A stretch of 64,000 bases of DNA. Source: Coriobacteriia bacterium (GTDB lineage: Bacteria; Actinomycetota; Coriobacteriia; Coriobacteriales; QAMH01). Numbering within the stretch: the first letter of the stretch is position 1; the number at the start of each line of letters is the position of its first letter. Of this stretch, positions 6,262 to 15,207 are shown piece after piece. The position numbers and the translations under genes are program-made. The stretch is taken from positions 62,001 through 126,000 of the forward strand of contig QAMH01000007.1 in the NCBI GenBank assembly GCA_003149935.1. Reading direction: 5' to 3'. A model generated the notes under the pieces. It made no database searches, was not told the DNA's origin, and saw only the letters and a program-made list of their open reading frames with translations.

Positions 6262-9033
6262 GTGCGTTCACGCCGGACGACAGAGCTATGGCTTCTCATA
6301 GCGGCAACACCCGTATTGTTGTTGCTGTTCCTCATGCTGCTCGTCAACGCGAACACGCCGTTGACGTTCAACTCCTTTGCCGTGCCCATCGCGTTGGTCG
6401 TGAGTTTCTTCGTCGCGCATCTGGCGCTGCGCCGATTTGCGCCCAACGCAGACCCGGCGATCTTGCCCATAGCGTTCTTGCTGTGCGGCATAGGCATATG
6501 CTTTGTGCTCCGCCTTGCACCCGATAGCGCCGGACGTCAAATCATCTGGCTCTTCGCCGGCATCGCGCTCATGGTCGCGACCATCATTCTCGTGCCCAGC
6601 GTCGAGCGCCTGGGGCGCTACAAGTACACCTGCCTGCTCTTCGGCCTCATATTGCTGCTGTTGCCGGTCGTTCCGTTTATCGGAGCGGAATACAACGGCT
6701 CGCGCATCTGGCTGTCGATTTTCGGGCTTTCGTTCCAGCCCGGCGAAATCGCCAAGATTTTCGTCGTCCTGTTTCTCGCCGCCTACCTCGCCGATAATCG
6801 CGAGCTGCTGAGCGTCATGCGTCGTAGCCGCTCCGGCCTCAAGTACCCTGACTTCCGGGCGCTCATACCGTTGCTTGCGATGTGGATCATCGCCATGCTC
6901 ATCGTCATCCTCGAGCGCGACCTGGGAAGCGCCCTGCTGTTCTTCGGCATCTTCCTCGTGATGGTCTACGTCTGCACCGGCAGGCTCTCCTACGTGCTCA
7001 TCGGCATTGTGCTCGTCGCCATTGGCGGCGTGGGCCTCTACACGCTTTTCCCGCACGTGCAGACGCGCATCGCAATCTGGCTCAACCCCTTTGCCGACCC
7101 AGGTGGCTCGGGCTATCAGCTCGTGCAATCGCTGTACTCGCTTGCCGATGGTGGCCTGTTTGGTTGCGGCATCGGCCGTGGCATGCCCACCTTCATCCCC
7201 GAGGTGGAGAGTGACTTCATTTTCTCGGCCATCGCCGAGGAGATGGGCCTGCTCGGCGCATCGGGCGTCATCTTCCTGTACATGCTCTTTGCCGTGCGCG
7301 GCTTTCTCACCGCGGCGCGCGCCAAATCCGACATGGCGGCCTTCACGGCCGTCGGTCTCACCACGTCCATCTGCCTGCAGGCCTTCATCATCATCGGCGG
7401 CGTCACGGGCTTCATCCCGCTCACGGGCCTGACGCTTCCCTTCATGAGCCAAGGCGGCTCGTCGCTGCTCTCGAGCTTCATCATCGTCGGCCTGCTGCTC
7501 TGCGCTGGCAATGAGGGAACCGGTCTGCAAACCGAGATGACGAGCACTACCACGATCAAGACTCCGGGCGAGACGGGCGTTCTGGGCCGTTCGGCCCTGG
7601 GCAAGCGCCTTACCAGGCTCATTACCGTCTTTGCGCTGCTCTTTGCCGCGCTTATCGCCAACCTCACCTACGTGCAGGTCGTGCAAGCCGATGACCTGCA
7701 AAATCGTAGCGGCAATAACCATACGCTGCAGCGCATCGCCGAGCAGCAGCGCGGCGCCATCGTCACCTCCGACAACGTCGTGCTCGCCGAATCCATCCCG
7801 CAGGCGGATGGCACTTACGAGCGCGTCTATCCGCAAGGTTCGCTTGCGGCTCATGCCGTCGGCTACACCTCGCAGCGCTTCGGCAGCACGGGCGTCGAGA
7901 ACACGATGGGTTCCACCCTTGTGGGCGAGGAACACTTCGAGACGATCGGCGATGCTATCCGCGCCTACGCAGGCGAGAAGCCGCAGGGTAACGATGTCGT
8001 GCTCACCATCAACTCGAAGATCCAGCGTACCGCCGAAGGCGTTCTCTACGGCCAGAAGGGTGCATGCGTCGTACTCGACACCGCCACGGGCGCAGTGCTC
8101 GCTGAGGCATCCACGCCGACCTATGACAACAACAATGTCGAGAGCATCCTCACCGGATCATCGCTTAGCTCGGAGGGAACGCTCGTCAACCGCGCGACGC
8201 AGACGCTCTACGCACCGGGCTCGACCTTCAAGATCGTCACGCTCGGCGCCGCGCTCGACACGAATACGGTCACCCCTGATACCGTCTATAGCGCCCCGAG
8301 TTCCATCGACATTGGAAACGCTCCCATCACCAACTACAAGAACCATGCGTACGGTCGTGTTACCGTCGCTGAGGCTACCGCGCTGTCGGCTAACACGGCC
8401 TTTGCGCAGATTGCCGACGAACTCGGCGCCAAGAACCTCGTCACCTATGCCGAGAAGTTCGGCTTCAACAGCGATACCGTGGCGCTTGACTTCAACCTCG
8501 CCACCTCGCTCATGCCCGATCCCAACGAGATGACCCGCTGGGAAACCGCCTGGGCCGGCGACGGCCAGCCCGTCGGCGAGCACGAAAGCCCCGCAGGACC
8601 CCAGGCCACGGTGATGGAGATGGCCGTTTGCATGGCGGCGATTTCGAACAACGGCGTGGCCCTGCATCCCTATGTCGTATCCAAGGTGGTGTCTGCCTCC
8701 GGGTCGACGACCTTCGAGACGCGCCCCCAGATCATGGGCCAGACGATTTCGGAAAAGACCGCCAAGACCGAGCAGGAGATTCTTGCGGGCGTCGTGGATA
8801 GCGGCACGGGCACGCAGGCCCGCGTTGACGGCGCGAACGTCATCGGCAAAACGGGTACGGCCGAGACGGGCAAGGAGAAATCCGATGCCTGGTTCGTTGG
8901 TACGGCGCAGGCAAACGGTCGCAGCGTGACCGTCGCCATCGTCATCGAGGAAGGCGACAGCGGCGGAGACGTTGCGGCGCCCAAGGCCTCAACGGTGTTT
9001 TTGGCTGCCCTAAGGGAATTGGGGGCGCTCTAG
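6262..9033 (+). CDS. SEDS glycosyltransferase (FtsW/RodA) fused to class B penicillin-binding protein
   Basis: This 923-residue protein carries both halves of the septal/elongation peptidoglycan synthase. Residues ~1-415 are a multi-spanning FtsW/RodA/SpoVE domain that polymerises lipid II. After a short linker, a second membrane helix (~450-470) leads to a PBP transpeptidase with all three catalytic motifs: STFK (Ser654, Lys657), SAN (709-711) and KTG (863-865). In most bacteria these are two genes (rodA-pbpA in the equivalent mycobacterial cluster). Here no stop codon separates them, and the frame is intact through the junction. The start is GTG 6262, 2 bp after pstP. It is expected to be regulated by the kinases and FHA proteins of the same operon. 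Confidence 0.95.
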   Translation: MRSRRTTELWLLIAATPVLLLLFLMLLVNANTPLTFNSFAVPIALVVSFFVAHLALRRFAPNADPAILPIAFLLCGIGICFVLRLAPDSAGRQIIWLFAGIALMVATIILVPSVERLGRYKYTCLLFGLILLLLPVVPFIGAEYNGSRIWLSIFGLSFQPGEIAKIFVVLFLAAYLADNRELLSVMRRSRSGLKYPDFRALIPLLAMWIIAMLIVILERDLGSALLFFGIFLVMVYVCTGRLSYVLIGIVLVAIGGVGLYTLFPHVQTRIAIWLNPFADPGGSGYQLVQSLYSLADGGLFGCGIGRGMPTFIPEVESDFIFSAIAEEMGLLGASGVIFLYMLFAVRGFLTAARAKSDMAAFTAVGLTTSICLQAFIIIGGVTGFIPLTGLTLPFMSQGGSSLLSSFIIVGLLLCAGNEGTGLQTEMTSTTTIKTPGETGVLGRSALGKRLTRLITVFALLFAALIANLTYVQVVQADDLQNRSGNNHTLQRIAEQQRGAIVTSDNVVLAESIPQADGTYERVYPQGSLAAHAVGYTSQRFGSTGVENTMGSTLVGEEHFETIGDAIRAYAGEKPQGNDVVLTINSKIQRTAEGVLYGQKGACVVLDTATGAVLAEASTPTYDNNNVESILTGSSLSSEGTLVNRATQTLYAPGSTFKIVTLGAALDTNTVTPDTVYSAPSSIDIGNAPITNYKNHAYGRVTVAEATALSANTAFAQIADELGAKNLVTYAEKFGFNSDTVALDFNLATSLMPDPNEMTRWETAWAGDGQPVGEHESPAGPQATVMEMAVCMAAISNNGVALHPYVVSKVVSASGSTTFETRPQIMGQTISEKTAKTEQEILAGVVDSGTGTQARVDGANVIGKTGTAETGKEKSDAWFVGTAQANGRSVTVAIVIEEGDSGGDVAAPKASTVFLAALRELGAL

Positions 9034-9151
9034 ATATGCAGGCAAAGCGCTTTTTTCGACATTATGCAGATACGGCAGCTACTAGATTGGTAGAATGCCT
9101 GATGGTATGCGAACGCGCGCATTCGCATCACAAGCGACAGGGAGTATAAAC

Positions 9152-10960
9152 GTGGTTAATCGGACATTGGGGAACCGCTATCAAGTTACCGAGAAAATCG
9201 GTATGGGCGGCATGGCAGAGGTTTACAAAGCCACCGATTCAACGCTTGGCAGAACTGTCGCCGTCAAGGTGATGCTTCCGCAATATGCGTCAGATCCCAA
9301 CTTTGCCGCACGCTTCAGGCAGGAGGCACAGGCTGCCGCCAACCTGAGCAGCCCCTACATCGTCAACATCTACGATTGGGGCCGTGACGGCGATTCGTAC
9401 TACATCGTCATGGAGTACGTGCGCGGCACGGATCTCAAGACCGCCATCCAGCAACGCGGCAACATCCATCCGCGCAAGGTTGCAGAGATCGGTTCGCAGG
9501 TGTGCTCCGCGCTCTCCGTCGCCCATGGCTACGACATTATCCACCGTGACATCAAGTCCGCCAACATCATGGTGCAGGGCGATGGCAATGTGAAGGTCAT
9601 GGACTTTGGCATTGCGCAGGCCGGCCATCCCGGCATGACGCAGGATTCGTCTGTTCTGGGCACCGCGCATTACGTGAGCCCCGAGCAAGCCCAGGGCAAG
9701 AAGCTCACGCCGGCAAGCGATCTCTACTCGCTCGGTATCGTGCTCTATGAGGCCGCGACGGGCCAACTGCCCTTTGACGGTGCGGACGTGGTTTCGGTCG
9801 CCATGAAGCAGGTAAGTGACCTGCCCGTACCGCCGCGTCAGATCAACCCCAACATCGACCCGCAGTTCGAGGCCATCATCATGACGGCGCTCGAGAAGAA
9901 TCCCGACGATCGCTTTGCCACTGCCAAGGAGATGCAGCGCGCCATCGACGACTATCTGTCGGGTCGCGCTTCGGCCGAGACCCAGGTCCTTAACCCTGGC
10001 TATGCCGCTGCCGGCGTTGGCGCTTATGGCGTCGACCAGACGACCGTCATGCCCACGCCGGGGCAGACCACCATCATGCCCGGTGGCGGGCGTGGCGGCA
10101 TGCAGCAGCCACCACGCAATAGCAACACGAAGCGCAACGTCATCATCGCGATCATCGCCATTATCCTCATCGCTGGAATCGGCTTCTTTGTCGCCAATGG
10201 CGCGGGTCTCTTCGGGGGCGGCTCCGTCACCGTGCCCAACCTCCAAGGGCAGACCGAGCAAGAAGCCCGCAAGTCATTGAATGCTGTCGGGCTTAAGGTC
10301 GGCAAGATTAAGCTCGACATCAGCGAGACGGTCGAGAAGGGCAAGGTCATTAGCCAGACCCCGACGGCAAACTCCCACGTGGAGCCCGGCTCGACCGTTG
10401 ACCTTGTGATTTCGTCGGGCAAGACGAGCGGCAATCTTGTTACCGTGCCCAACCTCACGGGGCTTACGGCCTCGGAGGCAGAGCAGCAACTCGCTGCGTT
10501 GGGGCTCGTAGGTGAATCCAAGCAGGACAGCAGTGACACTGTTGAGGCTGGCAAGGTCTGTGCCCAGGACCCGCTCGTCAACTCGCAGGTTGAGGCTGGT
10601 TCCAAGGTCACCTACACCGTTTCGACGGGCAAGAAGAAGGAAAACGTCCTTGTGCCGAGCGTTTTGGGTATCGGCGAGGTTGATGCCGTGTCGGCCCTCG
10701 AAGGCCGCGGGTTGAGCGTGTCGGTCACGTACGAGTCATCTACCAGCGCTGCTCAGGGCGAGGTCATCAGCCAGAGCATTTCTGGTGGTACCGAGGTGGC
10801 CAAGGGTTCAAGCATCACGATTACGGTTGCTGTTTCGCCCTATCCCTCCGAGCCCACAACGCCCGATACTCCAAGCGGTGGAGACACGACCGGCGGTGAT
10901 AACACCGGCGGAGGAGATGCAACTGGTGGCGGCGAGGGCGAGGCGTCCACCACGCAATAG
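9152..10960 (+). CDS. pknB: PASTA-domain Ser/Thr protein kinase (PknB/StkP type)
   Basis: This 602-residue sensor kinase reads muropeptide/lipid II status. The kinase domain (~11-275) has the glycine loop IGMGGMAEV, Lys39, HRD with Asp133 and DFG with Asp151. A juxtamembrane linker containing several Thr-Val/Thr-Ile sites precedes one transmembrane helix (~329-350). Three PASTA repeats follow (~356-421, 426-492, 497-562), then a Gly/Thr-rich tail. GTG 9152 is preferred because AGGGAG (9139-9144) sits 7 bp upstream; an upstream in-frame ATG at 9095 would add 19 residues without family similarity. It closes the operon, about 120 bp after the fusion PBP. Confidence 0.96.
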   Translation: MVNRTLGNRYQVTEKIGMGGMAEVYKATDSTLGRTVAVKVMLPQYASDPNFAARFRQEAQAAANLSSPYIVNIYDWGRDGDSYYIVMEYVRGTDLKTAIQQRGNIHPRKVAEIGSQVCSALSVAHGYDIIHRDIKSANIMVQGDGNVKVMDFGIAQAGHPGMTQDSSVLGTAHYVSPEQAQGKKLTPASDLYSLGIVLYEAATGQLPFDGADVVSVAMKQVSDLPVPPRQINPNIDPQFEAIIMTALEKNPDDRFATAKEMQRAIDDYLSGRASAETQVLNPGYAAAGVGAYGVDQTTVMPTPGQTTIMPGGGRGGMQQPPRNSNTKRNVIIAIIAIILIAGIGFFVANGAGLFGGGSVTVPNLQGQTEQEARKSLNAVGLKVGKIKLDISETVEKGKVISQTPTANSHVEPGSTVDLVISSGKTSGNLVTVPNLTGLTASEAEQQLAALGLVGESKQDSSDTVEAGKVCAQDPLVNSQVEAGSKVTYTVSTGKKKENVLVPSVLGIGEVDAVSALEGRGLSVSVTYESSTSAAQGEVISQSISGGTEVAKGSSITITVAVSPYPSEPTTPDTPSGGDTTGGDNTGGGDATGGGEGEASTTQ

Positions 10961-10972
10961 CGTTGCGTTAGG

Positions 10973-11048
10973 CGTGCCTGGCACGCTGTCTCAAATCATC
11001 GACAATCGATATCCTTTGGCCACCTTTTGAGACAGGGTGCCAGGCACG
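10973..11048. repeat. Palindromic element, copy A (GTGCCTGGCAC family)
   Basis: Arms of about 23 bp begin CGTGCCTGGCAC and GTCTCAAA and are repeated inverted at the other end with one mismatch, around a ~29-nt loop. A nearly identical element, loop included, lies at 12945-13019. This one starts 12 bp after the pknB stop codon, so it may also act as transcript end. It looks like a small non-autonomous repeat rather than a simple terminator. Confidence 0.85.
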
Positions 11049-11144
11049 TTGTCTCTCATTGACGTTTCGTCAATTCTGTTCATTGACCCCGTGTCGACCA
11101 GAGCGATAGCCTAATACGCGAATCGGGAGATGGGGAGACGCGCC

Positions 11145-11732
11145 ATGAATCCAGACGACGCAACGGTCAATCGCAGTGACGCGCGCAGGGCGCAGATTAT
11201 CGCCGCAGCCCGCGACCTCTACGAGGAGCGCGGCCTCTCCCACACGACCGTGAAGGACATCACCGAGCGTGTGGGTGTCACGCGGACGCTCTTCTATCAC
11301 TACTTTCCCGACAAGGACGCCGTCACGTCCGCCGTCATAGACGACTACACCCAGGACTACATTGAGGCGCTCGCGCACTGGAACGACGGTCGAATCGAAG
11401 GCGACATCGACCATGCGCTCAGCACCATCGTCAAGCTGCTACGCATCGGCCTGTTCGAGGACGACACCTTCCATATCGCCCTGTCCTCGCGCGAAAACGC
11501 CGCGCTTTACCTCGAGTTCGTGAATCGTGTCGCGGACGAGACGACGCGCTACATCATAGACACCACCGTCCGTGACTATGCGGACCTCCACGACGTGCGG
11601 ATTGACCACCTGTACGAGACGTTTTACGTGCTCATATTGGGTGTCATCGGATATCTACGCAAGCATCCGGATGCCGACGATGCCGTCATCGCCGACGTAA
11701 TTGCGCAGACGCTCCACATGGATAGGCCATAG
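11145..11732 (+). CDS. TetR-family transcriptional regulator
   Basis: The 195-residue repressor has a typical N-terminal TetR HTH (residues ~15-60, with TTVKDITERVGVTRTLFYHY as the recognition region) and a ligand-binding C-terminal half. ATG 11145 is preferred because GGGGAGA lies 5-6 bp upstream; ATG 11130 has no room for its ribosome-binding site. It precedes a DUF5692 membrane-protein gene by 16 bp in the same direction and probably controls it. A homologous TetR is divergent from two more DUF5692 genes at 50997-51659, so the pairing is repeated. The ligand is unknown. Confidence 0.92.
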   Translation: MNPDDATVNRSDARRAQIIAAARDLYEERGLSHTTVKDITERVGVTRTLFYHYFPDKDAVTSAVIDDYTQDYIEALAHWNDGRIEGDIDHALSTIVKLLRIGLFEDDTFHIALSSRENAALYLEFVNRVADETTRYIIDTTVRDYADLHDVRIDHLYETFYVLILGVIGYLRKHPDADDAVIADVIAQTLHMDRP

Positions 11733-11748
11733 ACAAGGAGGATGAGAA

Positions 11749-12888
11749 ATGCTGTTTGACGTATACGGGGCAAACGCCCCATTTCAATGGATGGGGCTCA
11801 TCATGGTGCTGGTAGCCCTCATCCTGCTCAACGAGTTTGCCAGACGTTCCAAGTTCGGCGGTTGCTTTATGTTCTTCGGCGTGTGCGGCGCGATGACCGT
11901 CTATTGCATCGCCGTCGAGGTCGGTGCCGCCATGGGCGCCGAATGGGCGCTCAATAACCCCACGTACACCACCATGGGCGGCTGGTTCCACTACGCGAAG
12001 GTGTACGCCGCAACGGCCGGCTGCATCGGCTTCATGATGCTCAAGTACAGCTGGGGAAAGATCGGTCGCTCGCACTGGTTCAAGGCGTTCCCGTTCGTGA
12101 TCGTGGCCATCAACATCCTGATTGCCGTGGCCAGTGACTTCGAAAGCGCCATCGTCGCCTGGGATTCGAGCTTCGTCACCGACGAGGGTGTCCTGCTCAA
12201 CGGCGGCTGGCATAACGTGCTCAACGGCTGCGCCGGCTTGCTCAACATCCTGTGCATGACCGGCTGGTTCGGCATCTACATTTCCAAGAAGCGCCAGGAC
12301 ATGCTGTGGCCGGACATGACGTGGGTGTTCATCATCGCGTATGACCTCTGGAACTTCTGCTACACCTACAACTGCCTGCCCACCCACTCCTGGTACTGCG
12401 GTATCGCGCTGCTGCTGGCTCCGACGATTGCGGGCCTGATATGGAACAAGGGTGGTTGGATCCAGAACCGCGCGTTCACGCTCTCGATGTGGTGCATGTT
12501 CTGCCAGATGGTGCCGATGTTCGCCAACGACTCCATCTTCGCGGTGCAGTCGGTGAACGACCCGGCGATCAACACCGTGGTCGCCTCCATCGCGCTCATC
12601 GCCAACATCCTGGCGCTCGGTTACATCATCTACCGCTCCAAGAAGCTTGGCGTCAACCCGTACAAGCAGGAGGTCTTCGTAGGAACGAAGGACTTCAAGC
12701 AAGCTATGGCGCGTCGTGCCGACACCGCCTACCTGCTCGAGACCGAGCCCAAGAGCGCGACTCCTGCGGAAATCGCCGAGATGGTTGCCTACAACGAGCT
12801 GCCTGTAAATGGCGAGGTCGGTTTTGTGTACGTTGCCAAGAGTGCCGGCGAAATCGATGTCGAGGTCGATACCATCAAGCGCGAGTAA
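11749..12888 (+). CDS. DUF5692 family multi-spanning membrane protein
   Basis: This 379-residue integral membrane protein has about nine hydrophobic segments and conserved aromatic motifs such as GGWFHYAKVYAATAGCIGF, MLWPDMTWVFIIAYDLWNF and YTYNC. The same motifs recur in the protein at 52776-53738. I recognise this as the DUF5692 family, whose function is not established. The cytoplasmic C-terminal tail (~300-379) is longer than in the homologues here. It sits 16 bp behind a tetR gene and is followed by a strong terminator, so it is a two-gene unit. A transport or membrane-bound sensing role is possible but unproven. Confidence 0.8.
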   Translation: MLFDVYGANAPFQWMGLIMVLVALILLNEFARRSKFGGCFMFFGVCGAMTVYCIAVEVGAAMGAEWALNNPTYTTMGGWFHYAKVYAATAGCIGFMMLKYSWGKIGRSHWFKAFPFVIVAINILIAVASDFESAIVAWDSSFVTDEGVLLNGGWHNVLNGCAGLLNILCMTGWFGIYISKKRQDMLWPDMTWVFIIAYDLWNFCYTYNCLPTHSWYCGIALLLAPTIAGLIWNKGGWIQNRAFTLSMWCMFCQMVPMFANDSIFAVQSVNDPAINTVVASIALIANILALGYIIYRSKKLGVNPYKQEVFVGTKDFKQAMARRADTAYLLETEPKSATPAEIAEMVAYNELPVNGEVGFVYVAKSAGEIDVEVDTIKRE

Positions 12889-12916
12889 CTCGGGCTCGTG
12901 ACTTGCGTGACGCAAG

Positions 12917-12942
12917 AGAAGCCGCCCCATCGGGCGGCTTCT
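12917..12942 (+). terminator. Rho-independent terminator of the tetR-DUF5692 unit
   Basis: A perfect 11-bp stem AGAAGCCGCCC/GGGCGGCTTCT closes the tetraloop CATC. The T-run is short, but the stem is very stable. Confidence 0.75.
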
Positions 12943-12944
12943 CT

Positions 12945-13019
12945 GTGCCTGGCACGCTGTCTCAAATCATCGACAATCGATGCCTTTTGGCTACCTTTTG
13001 AGACAAGGTGCCAGGCACG
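12945..13019. repeat. Palindromic element, copy B (GTGCCTGGCAC family)
   Basis: This is almost identical to copy A at 10973-11048 and in the same orientation: GTGCCTGGCAC...GTCTCAAA arms and the shared loop core CATCGACAATCGAT. It lies between two converging genes, ending 5 bp before the stop codon of the ModE-like gene. Confidence 0.85.
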
Positions 13020-13024
13020 TTGCT

Positions 13025-13375
13025 CTAGAAGTCCTTGAAGGTCTCGCGGAAGACCTTGTCAGCGTAGGCTTCGACCTTCTTGTCGTAGACGTCGTAAAGT
13101 TTGAGGAACTCTTCGCCGTCCTCGGTGAGCTTGGAGCCACGGGCACCATAGCGCTCAATGAGCTGGAAGCCGAGGCCCTCTTCGACCTTCTTGATCATGC
13201 TCCACGCCTTGCTATAGGCCATGTGGAGGTTCTTGGCCGTCTTGTTCAACGAGCCGTTCTCTTCGATTCCGTGGAGAAGGGTCGCCGCGCCTTTGCCAAA
13301 TGTCGGACCTTTGCGATCCTCAGTAGCACTAACCATGAGTTTGACTTGTGCGTGCAGATTTTTCTTATCGGCCAT
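13025..13375 (-). CDS. ModE-like winged-helix DNA-binding protein (HTH domain only)
   Basis: The 116-residue protein matches the N-terminal DNA-binding domain of ModE: a winged helix with GIEENGSLNKTAKNLHMAYS, then AWSMIKKVEEGLGFQLIERY and GGSKLT-like wing residues (GSKLTEDG). The C-terminal molbindin (MOP) domains that bind molybdate are absent, so it cannot sense molybdate in the E. coli manner. Such short versions are common in anaerobes, and their ligands are mostly unknown. GAGAGGA upstream supports the start. It is downstream of thrC on the same strand, 166 bp away. Three molybdoenzymes elsewhere in the window make a link to molybdenum metabolism tempting but unsupported. Confidence 0.8.
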   Translation of the reverse strand: MADKKNLHAQVKLMVSATEDRKGPTFGKGAATLLHGIEENGSLNKTAKNLHMAYSKAWSMIKKVEEGLGFQLIERYGARGSKLTEDGEEFLKLYDVYDKKVEAYADKVFRETFKDF

Positions 13376-13541
13376 GATGAATCCTCTCGGTAAGCTGTCC
13401 TGTAGATTCGCACTGATGAATTGCCCGATAAATACCTTTAACGCTATCTACATGGATAACAAGATTTTTATCGGATATCAAGATTAAGCTGAGCAAAGGC
13501 TATTTGCGGTGGCGAACGGTCAGCCCCTCACACGCTCGTGT

Positions 13542-15080
13542 TTATCCTATGAAATCGGTAACCGCATCTTCGATTGCCGTCACGTCTCCGTCGATCACTG
13601 TTGTGAAACGGATTGCCTTGTCGTCAAGCTCATCGAGCTGCGGCGGAATGGGGCAGACGCGCGTCATCTCATACACCTTGCGGTTGATCTGCACGTCGGT
13701 GAGCTTCTCGACCTTGGCAGGAAGCGGTTCGTTTGCCGGGATGCCGGCCAGTCCTCGATACACGTTGCTGCCGAACTTCGCCCAGTTGGCCGTCGAGGCA
13801 ATGAGCATCGGGTTGTCACCCTTGTGCTGTTCGGCGACCTTCCATGCGACAGCCGTGTGCGGATCGAGCAGGTAGTCATGTTGCTCGAAGACGTCATGAA
13901 TGGTCTGCAGGCACGTGTCGCTATCGACTGAACCTGCGCGGTAATTCTGCTGGAGCGCGGCAAAGGTCTTCTCGTCGAGCTCGAAGTGGCGCTTCTCGCG
14001 CAGGTCATCCATCCATCCCTGAATGGCTGCGGCATTACGCCCCGTGAGTTCGAAGAGCTGGCGCTCAAGGTTACTCGAGACGAGAATGTCCATCGAAGGC
14101 GAGGGCGTGAGCATGAAGGGTCGATCGCTGATGTCGTAGACGCCCGTCTCGATGAAGTCGGCGAGCACGCGATTGGCGTTGCTCGCGCAGACGACGCGAT
14201 CGATGGGCACGCCGAGCTGCTTGGCATACCAGCAGGCGAGGATATTGCCGAAGTTGCCCGTGGGAACCGTTACGTCAATGGGATCACCGGCGGCCACAAC
14301 ACCGTCCTTGACCATCATGGAATATGCGCTGACGTAGTACACGACCTGCGGCAGCAGGCGACCCCAATTGATCGAATTGGCCGAGGACAATGCGATATTG
14401 CGCGTATCGAGCAGGCGCGCGTTGAAGGTCGCGTCGTCGAACATGCGCTTGACGCTCGTCTGGCAATCATCGAAATTGCCGCGCACGCCATAGACGCAGA
14501 CGTTGTCGCCCTCCTGCGTGGCCATCTGCTTGAACTGGATATCGCTCACGCCACCGTCTGGATAGAAGACGACAATGGAGATATGGTCACGATCTGCAAA
14601 ACCCTGCAAGGCCGCCTTGCCGGTATCGCCGCTCGTTGCCACGGCGATGAGGTAGTCGTTATCGGCGCCGCCTGCAGCACGATGCTTGTCGACGCATGCC
14701 GAGAAGAACACCGGCAGGCACTGCAGCGCCATGTCCTTGAAGGCGCAGGTGGGGCCATGCCATAACTCAAGCACATGCATGCCATCGGCAACATTGACGA
14801 CCGGGCAAATGTCTGGCGTGTCAAAGTTCTCGTTATATGCACGCTGCATGAGCTCATTGAGCTCCGTATCGCCGAAGTCAACGCCGAAGCGCCCGTACAC
14901 GAACGCCGCCCGCTCGGCATAGGGCATGCTGGCGAGCGAGACAATCTCGTCGAGCGTCATCGAAGGCAGCTCTTCGGGAACGAAAAGGCCTCCTCCCGAG
15001 GCAATCCCCTTCAGAAGCGCCTCGCTGAAGGTCAAGGGTTCCTGTGTGTTACCACGCGTGTCGATATAACGAATTCCCAT
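13542..15080 (-). CDS. thrC: Threonine synthase
   Basis: The 512-residue PLP enzyme converts O-phosphohomoserine to threonine and phosphate. The N-terminus (MGIRYIDTRGNT) and the PLP-lysine motif HGPTCAFKDMALQ are typical of the long form, as are the SANSINWGRLLPQ and PTGNFGN phosphate-binding stretches. The start at 15080 has a TTGGAG ribosome-binding site; the open frame extends further upstream but without family similarity. It is divergent from iorA, with a 127-bp shared control region. Confidence 0.96.
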   Translation of the reverse strand: MGIRYIDTRGNTQEPLTFSEALLKGIASGGGLFVPEELPSMTLDEIVSLASMPYAERAAFVYGRFGVDFGDTELNELMQRAYNENFDTPDICPVVNVADGMHVLELWHGPTCAFKDMALQCLPVFFSACVDKHRAAGGADNDYLIAVATSGDTGKAALQGFADRDHISIVVFYPDGGVSDIQFKQMATQEGDNVCVYGVRGNFDDCQTSVKRMFDDATFNARLLDTRNIALSSANSINWGRLLPQVVYYVSAYSMMVKDGVVAAGDPIDVTVPTGNFGNILACWYAKQLGVPIDRVVCASNANRVLADFIETGVYDISDRPFMLTPSPSMDILVSSNLERQLFELTGRNAAAIQGWMDDLREKRHFELDEKTFAALQQNYRAGSVDSDTCLQTIHDVFEQHDYLLDPHTAVAWKVAEQHKGDNPMLIASTANWAKFGSNVYRGLAGIPANEPLPAKVEKLTDVQINRKVYEMTRVCPIPPQLDELDDKAIRFTTVIDGDVTAIEDAVTDFIG

Positions 15081-15107
15081 GCGAAACTCCAAGGTAAGGT
15101 GAACGTG

Positions 15108-15129
15108 CGATAGATGGTACCATGTATCG
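15108..15129. promoter_or_regulatory. Near-perfect dyad between thrC and iorA
   Basis: CGATAGATGGTACCATGTATCG is a 22-bp inverted repeat with a single mismatched pair, centred in the divergent thrC/iorA region. It looks like a repressor or activator site. The cognate protein is unknown. Confidence 0.45.
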
Positions 15130-15207
15130 AACTGCGCCGAGCACACGACTCGGCACGCAAACGCTATCGGAAAGCCTGCCGAGAAGGCACAGATGAGGAG
15201 ATACGAC

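Noticed and set aside
6286..7935. 549-codon open frame antisense to the SEDS domain
   Set aside because: Charged, repetitive sequence without motifs; mirror of hydrophobic codons in the true gene.
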